Shown: positions 1 to 9,159, counted from the first letter of the stretch. The stretch: DNA of 64,000 nucleotides from Yinghuangia seranimata (GCF_029953285.1 NZ_JASAOI010000065.1:36031-100030), one strand, 5' to 3'. Made by a program: numbers and translations. The notes: generated by a model not told the origin, from the letters alone.

Positions 1-162
1 GGCCTTGGTCAGGCCGAGTTCCTGCGCGATCTCGGTGATGCCGAGGTCGGGGCGGCCGCTGCGGCCGAACAGCAGCAACACGTCCATGGCCCGTTCCACG
101 GCCGCGATCGACCGGCTCGCGGCCTCGTCGACCTCAGGAGCTCCCGACCGCCGCCCGTCCAC
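1..162 (-). CDS. IclR-family transcriptional regulator, N-terminal part
   Basis: Only the first 54 codons lie in the window; the gene runs off the left edge. The product begins VDGRRSGAPEV and continues with SIAAVERAMDVLLLF and ITEIAQELGLTKA, the typical first helix and helix-turn-helix of IclR regulators, where the DNA-binding domain is N-terminal and a ligand-binding domain follows. The GTG start at 162 is chosen because AGGAGAGG lies just upstream on the minus strand. The ligand domain is not visible, so target and effector cannot be proposed. Confidence 0.8.
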   Translation of the reverse strand, partial: MDGRRSGAPEVDEAASRSIAAVERAMDVLLLFGRSGRPDLGITEIAQELGLTKA

Positions 163-281
163 GCACCTCTCCTCACGCCCTCCGCTGCCCGACCCCCGAG
201 TCTATCGGCCGTTTCGCGTCCCGGAACGGTGTACCCGGTACGGGCTTTCGAGGGCGGGGCGGAGGGCGTGGGCGGAGGTCG

Positions 282-731
282 TCAGTGGTCGCCGCCGCCG
301 AGCGCCTGGCTCAGCGGCAACCGGCCGGTCGCGATGTGGATGCCGACCGACACGACCCGCGCGTTCGCGGTGTCCAGCGACGACAGCGCGGACAGCGGCG
401 CGGGGCCGTCGTCGTGCAGCGCGCAGCAGAGCAGCAGGATGGTACGCAGGGCGCCGTCCGCGAACTCGTACCCGGGACGGTCGACCAGGTCGCGCAGTGT
501 GTGCCACTGCACGGACGCGTATCTGCCGTCGTCGGACCAGTCCAGGCACACCGCGTACAGGTCCGCGCGCCGCACGAACGTTCCCTCTTCGGTGAGGATG
601 TACGTGGTCGCCTGCGCCGCGAAGTCGCCCTCGGCCGCGCGGTACAGCGCCGCCTCGATGACCTCCGACGACAGCGCCGGCACCGCCGCGAGCCGGTCGC
701 GCCCGCTCCGTGCCCCGCGTGCCGCGCTCAT
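282..731 (-). CDS. Hypothetical protein, 149 aa
   Basis: Family not recognised. The product is 149 aa, soluble and mildly acidic, without a signal peptide or membrane segment. It has an Arg/Ala-rich start, then a mixed helix/strand body containing YILTEEGTFVRRADLYAVCLDW and a C-terminal stretch VVSVGIHIATGRLPL. The ATG at 731 is chosen because GAGG lies about 7 nt upstream; an in-frame ATG at 833 would add a poorly coding leader. It is transcribed away from the HTH gene at 925, so the 732-924 gap holds both promoters. Third-position GC is typical of the window, which supports a real gene. No function is assigned. Confidence 0.6.
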   Translation of the reverse strand: MSAARGARSGRDRLAAVPALSSEVIEAALYRAAEGDFAAQATTYILTEEGTFVRRADLYAVCLDWSDDGRYASVQWHTLRDLVDRPGYEFADGALRTILLLCCALHDDGPAPLSALSSLDTANARVVSVGIHIATGRLPLSQALGGGDH

Positions 732-910
732 GACCGCACCTCGCGCTCCGGGTAGCCGGTCTTGTCCAATTCGCCCACCCTTATACACCTTTCGGTCCCC
801 GTGTCGCCCGGCCGCGGCCGGAGCGTCGCTCAATGCAGCAGGGTACGTCCCGAACCCGTACGCACGTCGGCGAAACGCCGTCCCGCGTTCCGTAACGAAA
901 TCGTCGGCCC

Positions 911-916
911 TAGGCT
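911..916 (+). promoter_or_regulatory. -10 hexamer of a likely leaderless promoter
   Basis: TAGGCT ends 8 nt before the GTG at 925, so transcription would start at or next to the start codon. No Shine-Dalgarno sequence precedes that codon, consistent with a leaderless mRNA. A TTCCGT at 888-893 is a weak -35 candidate at 17-bp spacing. The same arrangement recurs at several other genes in this window. Confidence 0.45.
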
Positions 917-924
917 GTTACGCC

Positions 925-1638
925 GTGACCCAGCCCTCAGACCCCGGCAGCCCGCCGCCGTTCGATCCCGCGGCGGCCCGCACCGCGCGCGCCGTCATGG
1001 CCTTGACGCCCGAACGTGTTGCGGCATCCCTCGCGTCGTACGGCGTGAACGTATTTCCGACCGACGTGCGTGCATGGGAGGCCGGCACCGCCGCCCCCGA
1101 CGAGCACGAACTGATCGGACTCGCCCGCACCCTGGCCGTCCCGGTGGAACGCCTGCTCGGCGCCGCGCCGACGACGCTCCAACTGGTGCGCATCCGCACC
1201 GGCCTGACGCGGGCCGAGGCGGGGCGGAAAGTCGGCATGTCCGAGGCGACGTGGGCGCGCATGGAACGGACCAACTGCTGGCGCGCGGACGAGCGGCGCA
1301 CCGAGGCCCTGGTCCGCACGTTCGGCGGCCTGTCGCACCGCGACCTGGTCGACGTCTCCGGGGCGTCGGACGAACTCGCCCGCCTCCTCGCGGCCGGGCT
1401 GGCGCAAGGGCGCTGGTCGGCGCAGCTGTCGGGGATCTGTGAGGTCCTGGGCACGCGCCGCCGCCGGATCTCGGAGGCGTTGGACGCGTTGACCGCCGAG
1501 TTCCCGCCGCCGGCCGAGAAGCCGGAGGGCGAACCGGTGTTGCCGCCGGGCGCGGCGGACCGGTTCTGGGGGCTGCTGGGCGACCCGGCGGCGGACCCGT
1601 TCGCCCCCGGCGCGTGGCGCCGCCCGCCGAACCGCTGA
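925..1638 (+). CDS. Helix-turn-helix (XRE-like) DNA-binding protein
   Basis: The 237-aa product resembles an XRE/Cro-type regulator. Residues about 15-75 (VMALTPERVAASLASYGV, then VRAWEAGTAAPDEHELIGLARTL) look like one helix-turn-helix. A second copy at about 90-145 includes LTRAEAGRKVGMSEATWARMER. The duplicated HTH is unusual, since most XRE proteins carry one. The C-terminal part is Pro-rich with no recognisable ligand domain. GTG 925 is chosen because it follows a TAGGCT hexamer by 8 nt (leaderless pattern) and lies just before the conserved part; the longer open frame upstream overlaps the divergent gene. A strong bidirectional-looking hairpin follows the stop. Targets are unknown. Confidence 0.7.
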   Translation: MTQPSDPGSPPPFDPAAARTARAVMALTPERVAASLASYGVNVFPTDVRAWEAGTAAPDEHELIGLARTLAVPVERLLGAAPTTLQLVRIRTGLTRAEAGRKVGMSEATWARMERTNCWRADERRTEALVRTFGGLSHRDLVDVSGASDELARLLAAGLAQGRWSAQLSGICEVLGTRRRRISEALDALTAEFPPPAEKPEGEPVLPPGAADRFWGLLGDPAADPFAPGAWRRPPNR

Positions 1639-1663
1639 CCGACAGCACACCCACATAGCACCA

Positions 1664-1700
1664 CGAAGCACCCGCCGGCGACAGGCCGGCGGGTGCTTCG
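1664..1700. terminator. Strong hairpin terminator
   Basis: A perfect 16-bp inverted repeat CGAAGCACCCGCCGGC / GCCGGCGGGTGCTTCG with a 5-nt loop lies 25 bp after the HTH gene stop. There is no U-tract, as is common in high-GC actinomycetes. It separates the HTH gene from the sugar operon promoter. Confidence 0.8.
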
Positions 1701-1788
1701 CCATGCCCGCCCGCAGGCGGCCGCCCGGTGGCCGGAAATCGCCCCTGCCCCGCCCAAGACGCACGTGTTGCCGGGGCGTTGCGGGCTC

Positions 1789-1817
1789 TTGACAGCTCCG
1801 CCGATGCGCGCCACTCT
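1789..1817 (+). promoter_or_regulatory. Promoter of the beta-glucoside operon
   Basis: A consensus -35 TTGACA (1789-1794) and a -10-like CACTCT (1812-1817) are separated by 17 bp. The predicted start site falls near 1824, just before the palindromic operator at 1833-1850, so a bound repressor would block transcription. Confidence 0.6.
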
Positions 1818-1832
1818 CCTTCACGTCGCGGT

Positions 1833-1850
1833 TGTGAGAGCGCTCTCACA
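1833..1850. promoter_or_regulatory. LacI-family operator (CebR-type palindrome)
   Basis: TGTGAGAGCGCTCTCACA is a perfect 18-bp palindrome with the central CG typical of LacI/GalR operators. It shares the GAGCGCTC core of the actinomycete CebR box (TGGGAGCGCTCCCA, known from cellobiose regulons). It sits just downstream of the predicted transcription start of the operon ending with the LacI gene at 6540-7532, which is the obvious cognate repressor. Confidence 0.8.
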
Positions 1851-1936
1851 CATCGGTTCCCCGCAGCTCCCGCACCGCGCCGGCACGGAGCACGCCCACG
1901 CCCTTCGCACCCCCTGATCCGTCTCCAGGAGGTTCC

Positions 1937-3250
1937 ATGCGCACGCCCAACCCCCGTTCCAGAGCGCTCGCCGCACTGTGCTGTGCGGTGCTCGCCGGCT
2001 CCGTCCTCACCGCCTGCGGCTCCGACGACGACTCCGACAACGGCTCCGGCGGCCCGTCGGGCGGCGGGCAGGTCACGCTCTCCGTCGGCCTGTTCGGCTC
2101 GTTCGGGTTCGAGGAGGCCGGGCTGTACAAGGAGTACGAGGCCCTGCACCCGAACATCAAGATCAAGCAGAACGCCACGCAGAAGGAGGAGGTCTACTGG
2201 CCCGCCCTCCAGACCCGGCTCGGCGGCGGCGGGGACCTGGACGACATCCAGGGCGTCGAGGTCGGCCGCATCGTCGACGTGGTCAGCAACCAGGCCGACA
2301 AGTGGCTCGACCTGAACACCCTCGGCGCGCAGTCTCAGACGAGCGAGTACCTGGACTGGAAGGCCAAGGCCGCCACCACCAAGGACGGCAAGGTGCTGGG
2401 CCTCGGCACCGACATCGGCCCGATGGCGATCTGCTACCGCTCGGACCTGTTCCAGCAGGCCGGCCTCCCGACCGACCGCAACGAGCTCGCGCAGCGCTGG
2501 TCGACGTGGGACGGATACCTGGACGTGGGACGGCAGTTCGCCGCCAAGGCCCCCAAGGGCTCGGCGTACATGGACAGCGTCACCGGCATGTACAACGCCA
2601 TGATCGGCCAGCAGCAGACCTTCTACTACGACGCCTCCGGCAAGCTGATCTACGATCAGAACCCGTCCGTCAAGGCCGCGTTCGACACGGCGGCGCGCGC
2701 CGCGCAGGACGGCCTGAGCGCCAAGCTCGTGCAGTTCCAGACCGACTGGGACCAGGCCTTCGCCAAGGGCGGGTTCGCCACCATCTCCTGCCCGTCGTGG
2801 ATGATCGGCTACATCAAGGAGAAGGCCGGCGACGCCACGAAGGGCAAGTGGGACGTCGCGGCGGCACCGGGCGCGACCGGCAACTGGGGCGGCTCGTACC
2901 TGGCGATCCCCAAGGGCGCGAAGCACGCCAAGGAGGCCTACGAGCTGCTGACCTGGCTGACCGCCAAGGAGCAGCAGGCCAAGCTCTTCGAGAAGCGCGG
3001 CTCGTTCCCGTCCCGCACCGGCGCGATATCCCAGGTCGCGGGCACGACGGACGCGTACTTCAACAACGCTCCGATCGGCCAGATCTTCAGCCAGGCCGCG
3101 CAGAAGATGCCGGTGCAGACCCTCGGCGTGCGCGACAACGACGTGAAGGTCAGCATCCAGAACGCGCTCAACTCCGTGGAGGCGCAGGGCGTCAAGCCGG
3201 ACGACGCGTGGAAGGACGCGAAGGCGTCGGTGAAGGCGGCCCTGGGCTGA
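1937..3250 (+). CDS. cebE: Sugar ABC transporter substrate-binding lipoprotein (CebE-like)
   Basis: The 437-aa product is an extracellular solute-binding protein of family 1. It has a lipoprotein signal: MRTPNPRSR, a hydrophobic core ALCCAVLAGS and the lipobox LTAC, with Cys near residue 27 as the lipidated residue. A short Ser/Gly/Asp linker precedes the mature fold. It should capture an oligosaccharide outside the membrane and deliver it to the permeases encoded next. The start has an ideal CAGGAGG ribosome site. Operon context (GH1 beta-glucosidase, LacI repressor, CebR-type operator) argues for cellobiose or another beta-glucoside. The substrate is inferred, so the gene symbol is provisional. 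Confidence 0.85.
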   Translation: MRTPNPRSRALAALCCAVLAGSVLTACGSDDDSDNGSGGPSGGGQVTLSVGLFGSFGFEEAGLYKEYEALHPNIKIKQNATQKEEVYWPALQTRLGGGGDLDDIQGVEVGRIVDVVSNQADKWLDLNTLGAQSQTSEYLDWKAKAATTKDGKVLGLGTDIGPMAICYRSDLFQQAGLPTDRNELAQRWSTWDGYLDVGRQFAAKAPKGSAYMDSVTGMYNAMIGQQQTFYYDASGKLIYDQNPSVKAAFDTAARAAQDGLSAKLVQFQTDWDQAFAKGGFATISCPSWMIGYIKEKAGDATKGKWDVAAAPGATGNWGGSYLAIPKGAKHAKEAYELLTWLTAKEQQAKLFEKRGSFPSRTGAISQVAGTTDAYFNNAPIGQIFSQAAQKMPVQTLGVRDNDVKVSIQNALNSVEAQGVKPDDAWKDAKASVKAALG

Positions 3251-3251
3251 C

Positions 3252-4193
3252 ATGGCCGCCATCTCCCCCGCACGACTGCTGACGCGTGGTCAGCTGTGGC
3301 GGCGGCGCGGCACCAAGGCCGCGCCGTACGCCTTCATCGCCCCGTTCCTCGTCCTGTTCGCCGCCTTCGGGCTGTTCCCGCTGATCTACACCGGGTACGT
3401 GTCGCTGCACCGGGTCCGCCTCCAGAAGCCGGACGCGATGACCTGGGTCGGCTTCGACAACTACACGACGCTGCTCCAGGACGAGTTCTTCTGGAACTCC
3501 CTGAAGAACACCTTCACGATCGGCGTCATCTCCACGGTCCCGCAGCTGTGCCTCGCGCTCGGGCTCGCGCACCTGCTCAACTACAAACTGCGCGGACGGA
3601 CGTTCTTCCGCGTCGCGATGCTCATGCCGTACGCCACCTCGGTGGCCGCCGCGACGCTGGTCTTCGCGGGCCTGTTCGGCCGCGACTACGGGATGCTCAA
3701 CTGGTTCCTGGGCCTGTTCGGCGTCGACCCGATCGACTGGTTCAACGACAAGTGGCCGTCGCAGATCGCCATTTCGACGATCGTGACGTGGCGCTGGACC
3801 GGCTACAACGCGCTGATCTACCTGGCCGCGATGCAGGCGATCCCGCACGACCGCTACGAGTCGGCGATGCTCGACGGGGCCAACCGCTGGCGGCAGTTCC
3901 GGCACGTGACGCTGCCGGGACTACGCCCCACGATCGTCTTCACCATCATCGTCTCCACGATCGGCGCGCTGCAGATCTTCGGCGAGCCGCTGCTGCTGCA
4001 AGGCGGCACGAGCGGCATGAACGGCGGCGCGTCGCGCCAGTACCAGACGACCGGCCTGTACATGTACCAGTCCGGCTGGCAGTACTTCTCGCTCGGCAAG
4101 GCCGCCGCGATCGCGTGGCTGCTGTTCCTGCTCATCGCGCTCGTGGTGGGCGTCAACGCGGCGGTCGTCCGCTACCGGGCGCGGAAGGGGTGA
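3252..4193 (+). CDS. cebF: Sugar ABC transporter permease (MalF/CebF type)
   Basis: The 313-aa integral membrane protein has about six hydrophobic segments, starting with YAFIAPFLVLFAAFGLFPLIY after a basic N-terminus. The conserved cytoplasmic EAA loop is seen as YESAMLDGANRWRQFRHVTL followed by PGLRPTI; it docks onto the ATPase. The start lies one base after the binding-protein stop, implying tight coupling. It forms the translocation pore with the next gene product. No ATPase gene is present in the operon. Confidence 0.88.
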   Translation: MAAISPARLLTRGQLWRRRGTKAAPYAFIAPFLVLFAAFGLFPLIYTGYVSLHRVRLQKPDAMTWVGFDNYTTLLQDEFFWNSLKNTFTIGVISTVPQLCLALGLAHLLNYKLRGRTFFRVAMLMPYATSVAAATLVFAGLFGRDYGMLNWFLGLFGVDPIDWFNDKWPSQIAISTIVTWRWTGYNALIYLAAMQAIPHDRYESAMLDGANRWRQFRHVTLPGLRPTIVFTIIVSTIGALQIFGEPLLLQGGTSGMNGGASRQYQTTGLYMYQSGWQYFSLGKAAAIAWLLFLLIALVVGVNAAVVRYRARKG

Positions 4194-4198
4194 CCGGC

Positions 4199-5038
4199 GT
4201 GTCCCAGAGGAAACGGCTGCGCTCGCACGACAAGCCGGGACCCGTCGCGTACGCGATCCTCGTCGTCGCGACACTCGTCTCGGCCTTCCCCTTCTACTGG
4301 TCGATCATCGCGGCCACCCACACCAACAGCGAGATCAACGAGGTGCCGCCGCCGTTCCTGCCCGGCGGGCACACCGACAGCTTCGGCAAGGCGGCCGACC
4401 AGGCGAACATCGGCAAGGCGCTGGTGAACTCGACGATCGTGTCGGGAACGGTCGCGCTCGGCACGGTCCTCGCGTGCACGCTGGCCGGATTCGCGTTCGC
4501 CAAGCTGCGGTTCCGCGGCCGTGGGGCGCTGCTGTCGTTCACCGTCGGCACGATGATGATCCCGCCGCAACTGGGCCTCATCCCGCTCTACATGATGATG
4601 GCCAAGCTGCACTGGGCGAACCAGCTCCAGTCGGTGATCCTGCCGACCCTGGTGACCGCGTTCGGCGTGTTCTTCATGCGGCAGTACCTCGCCGAGGCGC
4701 TGCCCGACGAACTCGTCGAGGCCGGGCGGGTCGACGGAGCCTCGTACTTCCGGATCTTCTGGAGCGTCGTGCTCCCGGTCGCGCGCCCCGCGATGGCGGT
4801 GCTCGCGCTGCTCACCTTCATGTCGACCTGGAACGACTTCTTCTGGCCGATCATCGCGCTGTCGCAGGACAACCCGACGGTGCAGGTCGCCATCAACTCG
4901 CTCGGCGGCGGCCACGTGCCCGACCAGTCGGTGATCCTCGCCGGCACGGTGCTCGGCACGCTGCCGGTGCTCGTGGTCTTCGGGCTGCTCGGCCGTCAGA
5001 TCGTCGGCGGCATCATGCAGGGCGCCGTCAAGGGCTGA
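4199..5038 (+). CDS. cebG: Sugar ABC transporter permease (MalG/CebG type)
   Basis: The 279-aa membrane protein has about six TM segments (first: AYAILVVATLVSAFPFYWSII) and an EAA loop (ELVEAGRVDGASYFRIFWSV). It is the second half of the heterodimeric permease. Two GTG starts are possible, at 4190 (overlapping the upstream stop) and 4199. The second is preferred because GGAAGGGG lies 8 nt upstream of it, whereas the first leaves almost no spacing. The C-terminus RQIVGGIMQGAVKG is typical of the family. Confidence 0.87.
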   Translation: MSQRKRLRSHDKPGPVAYAILVVATLVSAFPFYWSIIAATHTNSEINEVPPPFLPGGHTDSFGKAADQANIGKALVNSTIVSGTVALGTVLACTLAGFAFAKLRFRGRGALLSFTVGTMMIPPQLGLIPLYMMMAKLHWANQLQSVILPTLVTAFGVFFMRQYLAEALPDELVEAGRVDGASYFRIFWSVVLPVARPAMAVLALLTFMSTWNDFFWPIIALSQDNPTVQVAINSLGGGHVPDQSVILAGTVLGTLPVLVVFGLLGRQIVGGIMQGAVKG

Positions 5039-5089
5039 CCCCCACCCCGCTCCCTCACATCAACTCACTTGTACAGAGAAGGACTTCGC

Positions 5090-6547
5090 GTGCGCACTGC
5101 GACCGACGACGCCACATCACCCGACCTCGGCGCGGACTTCCCACCCGGCTTCGTGTGGGGCGCGGCCACCGCCGCGTACCAGATCGAGGGCGCGGTCGCG
5201 GCGGACGGGCGTACCCCGTCGATCTGGGACACCTTCAGCCACACCCCCGGCCGGGTGCACGACGGCGACACCGGGGACACGGCCGCCGACCACTACGCGC
5301 GCTACCGCGAAGACGTGGCGCTCATGGCCGGGTTGGGGCTGGGCGCGTACCGCTTCTCGGTGGCGTGGTCGCGGATCGTCCCGGCCGCCGACGGCCGGGT
5401 CGAGCCGCGCGGACTCGCGTTCTACGACCGGCTGGTGGACGCGCTGCTGGACGCCGGGGTCGCCCCCGCGCTCACCCTGTACCACTGGGACCTGCCGCAG
5501 TACCTCCAGGACGCGGGCGGCTGGACGAACCGCGACACCGCCACCCGGTTCGCCGACTACGCGCGCGTCGTCGGCGAGCGGCTCGGCGACCGGGTCCGGC
5601 TGTGGACGACGCTGAACGAGCCGTGGTGCGCGGCCTTCCTCGGCCACGCCTCCGGCGTCCACGCGCCCGGCGTCACCGACCCGGCCGCCGCGCTGACCGC
5701 GCACCACCACCTGCTGCTCGCGCACGGCGAGGCGGTCGCCGCGCTGCGCGCCGTGCTGCCCGCCGACCGGTCCGTGTCGCTGGTGCTCAACCCGGCCGCG
5801 GTGCGCGCGGCGTCCGCCGACCCGCTCGACACCGACGCGGCGCGGCGCGTGGACGGGCTGGCCAACCGGATCTTCCTCGACCCCGTGCTGCGCGGCCGCT
5901 ACCCCGAGGACGTGCTGCGGGACACGGCGTCCGTCACGGACTGGTCGTTCGTCCGGGACGGCGACCTCGCGGCGATCTCCCGCCCGATCGACGCGATGGG
6001 CGTCAACTACTACACGCCGACCGTGGTCGCGGGCGGTGCCGCGCCCGGCGAGGCGCGCAACGACGGGCACGGCGCGAGCGCGTTCTCGCCGTGGCCGGCG
6101 TGCGAGGACGTGCGGTTCCTGCACGCGCCGGGTCCGCGCACCGCGATGGACTGGCCGGTCGACCCGGACGGCCTGTACGACGTGCTCATGCGGCTGCACG
6201 CCGAGGCGCCCGGCCTGCCGCTGATGGTGACCGAGAACGGCGCCGCGTACGAGGACGCGCCGGACCCGGACGGCCGGGTCGCCGACCCGCGCCGGCAGGC
6301 GTACATCGCCGCCCACCTGGCCGCGGTCCGCCGCGCGATCGGCGCGGGCGCCGAGGTCCGGGGCTACTTCGTGTGGTCGCTGCTGGACAATTTCGAGTGG
6401 GCGTACGGCTACGCGAAGCGGTTCGGGATCGTGCGCGTGGACTTCGCCTCCGGGCGCCGTACGCTCAAGGACAGCGCCCGCTGGTACGCATCGGTGATCG
6501 CCGCGCACCGCGGCCGCGACGGAATCGGGGAACCGCAACGTGACTGA
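5090..6547 (+). CDS. bglC: GH1 beta-glucosidase
   Basis: The 485-aa product is a glycoside hydrolase family 1 enzyme of normal length without a signal peptide, so it acts in the cytoplasm. The N-terminal signature [19 protein letters not shown] is clear. The acid/base Glu is E177 in TLNEP and the nucleophile is E382 in VTENG. The C-terminal [13 protein letters not shown] aglycone/glycone site is intact. It should hydrolyse cellobiose or aryl-beta-glucosides imported by the upstream transporter. The GTG start follows GAGAAGGA. The 3' end overlaps the repressor gene by 8 bp. Exact substrate preference cannot be read from sequence. Confidence 0.93.
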   Translation: MRTATDDATSPDLGADFPPGFVWGAATAAYQIEGAVAADGRTPSIWDTFSHTPGRVHDGDTGDTAADHYARYREDVALMAGLGLGAYRFSVAWSRIVPAADGRVEPRGLAFYDRLVDALLDAGVAPALTLYHWDLPQYLQDAGGWTNRDTATRFADYARVVGERLGDRVRLWTTLNEPWCAAFLGHASGVHAPGVTDPAAALTAHHHLLLAHGEAVAALRAVLPADRSVSLVLNPAAVRAASADPLDTDAARRVDGLANRIFLDPVLRGRYPEDVLRDTASVTDWSFVRDGDLAAISRPIDAMGVNYYTPTVVAGGAAPGEARNDGHGASAFSPWPACEDVRFLHAPGPRTAMDWPVDPDGLYDVLMRLHAEAPGLPLMVTENGAAYEDAPDPDGRVADPRRQAYIAAHLAAVRRAIGAGAEVRGYFVWSLLDNFEWAYGYAKRFGIVRVDFASGRRTLKDSARWYASVIAAHRGRDGIGEPQRD

Positions 6548-7532
6548 CCAGCCGACCCTGGAGACGGTCGCCGCGGTCGCCGGGGTCTCACGCGCGACGG
6601 TGTCCCGGGTCATCAACAACTCGCCGAAGGTCAGCCCGCAGGTGCGGGAGGCGGTCGAGGCGGCGATCGCGAGCACCGGCTACGTGCCCAACCGGGCGGC
6701 GCGCACGTTGGTGACGCGCCGCACGGACTCGGTGGCGCTGGTGGTGCAGGAACCGGAGACGCACCTGTTCGGCGACCCGTACCTGACCGGGATCGTGCGG
6801 TCGGTGAGCGAGGAGCTGTCGGGCACGGACACGCAGCTGGTGCTGATGATGGTGCGCACGGACGCCGACCAGGAGCGCCTGGAGCGCTACCTGCGCGGCG
6901 GCCACGTGGACGGGGCGCTGCTGGTGTCGCTGCACGGCGACGCGACGCTGCCGCGCCGGCTGCTGGCGGCGGGCGTGCCGGTGGTGGTGGGCGGGCGGCC
7001 GCTGGGGGCGGACGAGGGGATCACGTACGTGGACGCCGACAACGTCGGCGGGGCCTCGCTGGCCACCCGCTACCTGCACGGTTCCGGGCGGCGGCGGGTC
7101 GCGTCGATCGCCGGGCCGCAGGACATGTGCGCGGGCGTCGACCGGCTGGCCGGCTACCTGGCGTCGGTCGAGGGTGAGCCGCTGGTCGCGCACGGTGACT
7201 TCACGCGGGAGTCGGGGGCGGCGGCGATGCGGGAGCTGTTGCGGGCCGCCCCGGATCTGGACGCGGTGTTCGCGGCGTCCGACCTGATGGCCGCGGCGGC
7301 GGTGGGGGTGCTGCGCGAGTCGGGGCGGCGGGTGCCGGACGACGTCGCGGTGGTCGGGTTCGACGACGTGGAGGCGGCGCTGTGGTCGGCGCCGCCGCTG
7401 ACCACGGTGCACCAGCCGGTGCCGGAGCAGGGCCGGCGGATGACGCGGCTGCTGCTCGACCGGGTGCTGCAGGGGCTGCCGGCGGAGCCGGTGGTGCTTC
7501 CGACGCATCTGGTCCGGCGCGAGTCGGCGTAA
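6540..7532 (+). CDS. cebR: LacI-family repressor of the beta-glucoside operon
   Basis: The 330-aa product has a classical LacI HTH at residues about 5-50 ([20 protein letters not shown] then NNSPKVS) and a hinge with [22 protein letters not shown] periplasmic-binding-protein-like sensor domain follows, with the usual [19 protein letters not shown] and VAVVGFDD motifs. It is the last gene of the operon, overlapping the glucosidase gene by 8 bp, so it is made with the genes it controls. It probably binds the palindrome at 1833-1850 and is released by a beta-linked sugar. The GTG start is fixed by the overlap and the conserved HTH. Confidence 0.88.
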   Translation: MTDQPTLETVAAVAGVSRATVSRVINNSPKVSPQVREAVEAAIASTGYVPNRAARTLVTRRTDSVALVVQEPETHLFGDPYLTGIVRSVSEELSGTDTQLVLMMVRTDADQERLERYLRGGHVDGALLVSLHGDATLPRRLLAAGVPVVVGGRPLGADEGITYVDADNVGGASLATRYLHGSGRRRVASIAGPQDMCAGVDRLAGYLASVEGEPLVAHGDFTRESGAAAMRELLRAAPDLDAVFAASDLMAAAAVGVLRESGRRVPDDVAVVGFDDVEAALWSAPPLTTVHQPVPEQGRRMTRLLLDRVLQGLPAEPVVLPTHLVRRESA

Positions 7533-7550
7533 TATTCACCTTTCTTCATG

Positions 7551-7574
7551 CGGACGGAGTGTTCGTCCGTTTTT
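7551..7574 (+). terminator. Rho-independent terminator with U-tract
   Basis: CGGACGGA / TTCGTCCG forms an 8-bp stem (one G-U pair) with a GTG loop, followed by TTTTT. It lies 18 bp after the repressor stop and closes the beta-glucoside operon. A U-tract is uncommon in DNA this GC-rich. Confidence 0.85.
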
Positions 7575-7634
7575 GCACGGCTATGGCGGGGCCCGGTAGC
7601 CCTGCCAGGCCGTGGTGACGCGGATTGAAACGCT

Positions 7635-7650
7635 CTGCAAGTTCTTGCAG
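7635..7650. promoter_or_regulatory. MalR-type operator upstream of malE
   Basis: CTGCAAGTTCTTGCAG contains inverted CTGCAAG and CTTGCAG arms separated by 2 bp. CTTGCAG motifs are the known recognition element of streptomycete MalR at malE. It lies about 150 bp before malE; a TTGAAA at 7625-7630 could be the -35 it overlaps. The MalR-like gene at 12873 is the likely cognate regulator. Confidence 0.7.
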
Positions 7651-7797
7651 AAAGTCCGCGCAACATCTTCCATGCGTGCCGACGCGTGTGGTTGCATTCC
7701 TCTCCGGCGGTCAGGCAGGGCTCGGTCAGGTCGATGCCCTCCGGCCGTGTTGCTCCGCGCACCCCCCGCGCGCGGACGCCTTTCCCGAGGAGTGCAG

Positions 7798-9099
7798 ATG
7801 CGACGGAGCTTGTCCGCGGCCGTGGCCGCCGCGGCGCTCGCCCTGACGCTCACCGCGTGCGGTGACGACGGCGGCGACACCACTTCGACGACCCCGCAGG
7901 GCGCCGCCGCCCAGGACCCGGCGGCGGTCTCCGGCACGGTCACGTGGTGGGACACGTCCGACTCGACGAGCGAGGCTCCGGCGTACAAGGAGCTGATAGC
8001 GAAGTTCGAGGCGCAGTACCCCAAGATCAAGGTCAAGTACGAGAACATCCCGTTCGACGACGCGCGCGACAAGTTCAAGACCGCCGCGCAGGGCAACAGC
8101 GGCGCGCCGGACGTGCTCCGCGCCGACGTCGGCTGGACCCCCTCGTTCGCCGAGCTCGGCTACCTCCAGCCGCTCGACGGCACCCCCGCGCTGAACGCCA
8201 AGGAGGACTTCCTCCCCGGCGGGTACGCGAGCACGCAGTACAAGGGCAAGACCTACGGCGCGCCGATGGTGACCGACGCGCTCGCGCTGCTCTACAACAA
8301 GGACCTGCTGGCCAAGGCCGGCGTGGCCAAGCCGCCGACCACCTGGGCCGAGGTCAAGGCCGCGGCGCTCGCGGTGAAGGAGAAGACCGGCGCGTCCGGC
8401 GTCTTCATGAAGGCCCAGGGCTACTACGCGCTGCCGCTGATCTACGGCGAGGGCGGTGACCTCGTCGACATGAACGCCAAGAAGGTGACCGTCAACGACG
8501 ACAAGGCCGTCGCGGGCGTCTCCATCGGCAAGGACCTGCTGGACTCGGGCGCGGCGGTCACCGACGTGACCAAGGACGCCTACACGAACATGCAGAACCT
8601 GTTCAAGGACGGCAAGGTCGCGATGCTGATCAACGGGCCGTGGTCCGTCGCGGACGACCTGAAGGGCTCCGCGTTCTCGACCCCGGGCAACCTGGGCATC
8701 GCGCCGGTCCCGGCCGGCAGCTCCGGCAAGAACGGCTCGCCGACCGGCGGCCACAACCTCGTGGTCTACGCGGGCTCCAAGCACCTGGACGCGTCGTACC
8801 TGTTCGTCCAGTTCCTCACCAACGCCGAGAGCCAGGGCTACGCGGCGCAGAAGAACCACGTGCTGCCCACCCGCGCGTCGGTCTACAGCCAGCCCGCGAT
8901 CGCCGGCGACACGCAGATCACCCAGTTCCGCACGGTGCTGGACGCGTCCCGGCCGCGCATCGCCCTGCCCCAGGCCAGCGACCTGTTCGACCCGCTGGAC
9001 GACAGCATGGAGAAGATCTACAGCGGCCAGGCCTCGGTGAAGTCGGGTCTCGACGACACCGCGAAGGCCGCCAAGAAGATCCTGCCCGGCTTCAACTAG
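7798..9099 (+). CDS. malE: Maltose/maltodextrin-binding lipoprotein (MalE-like)
   Basis: The 433-aa family 1 solute-binding protein has a short basic start (MRRSLS), a hydrophobic core AAVAAAALALTL and a TAC lipobox at about residue 21. The acidic, Thr-rich linker DDGGDTTSTTP is typical of a membrane-anchored lipoprotein. The mature part begins GTVTWWDTSD and includes AMLINGPWSV, as in maltodextrin-binding proteins. ATG 7798 is chosen for its GAGGAG site 5 nt upstream and for the signal peptide; upstream in-frame sequence is non-coding leader. A hairpin after the stop probably makes this the most abundant product of the operon. Confidence 0.88.
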   Translation: MRRSLSAAVAAAALALTLTACGDDGGDTTSTTPQGAAAQDPAAVSGTVTWWDTSDSTSEAPAYKELIAKFEAQYPKIKVKYENIPFDDARDKFKTAAQGNSGAPDVLRADVGWTPSFAELGYLQPLDGTPALNAKEDFLPGGYASTQYKGKTYGAPMVTDALALLYNKDLLAKAGVAKPPTTWAEVKAAALAVKEKTGASGVFMKAQGYYALPLIYGEGGDLVDMNAKKVTVNDDKAVAGVSIGKDLLDSGAAVTDVTKDAYTNMQNLFKDGKVAMLINGPWSVADDLKGSAFSTPGNLGIAPVPAGSSGKNGSPTGGHNLVVYAGSKHLDASYLFVQFLTNAESQGYAAQKNHVLPTRASVYSQPAIAGDTQITQFRTVLDASRPRIALPQASDLFDPLDDSMEKIYSGQASVKSGLDDTAKAAKKILPGFN

Positions 9100-9130
9100 C
9101 CCGCGGATCCCATCAGTTCGCAATTCCGCC

Positions 9131-9159
9131 GCCGGGCGGGGGCCAGGACCCCGCCCGGC
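9131..9159 (+). terminator. Intercistronic hairpin between malE and malF
   Basis: GCCGGGCGGGG / CCCCGCCCGGC, an 11-bp perfect stem with a 7-nt loop, lies 20 bp before the malF start. It has no U-tract. Such hairpins commonly stabilise or partly terminate the binding-protein message so that more MalE than permease is made. Confidence 0.7.

Noticed and set aside
995..3262. 755-codon minus-strand open frame antisense to the HTH and cebE genes
   Set aside because: Arg/Gly/Leu-rich translation with no motif; it is the usual antisense shadow of GC-rich coding DNA.
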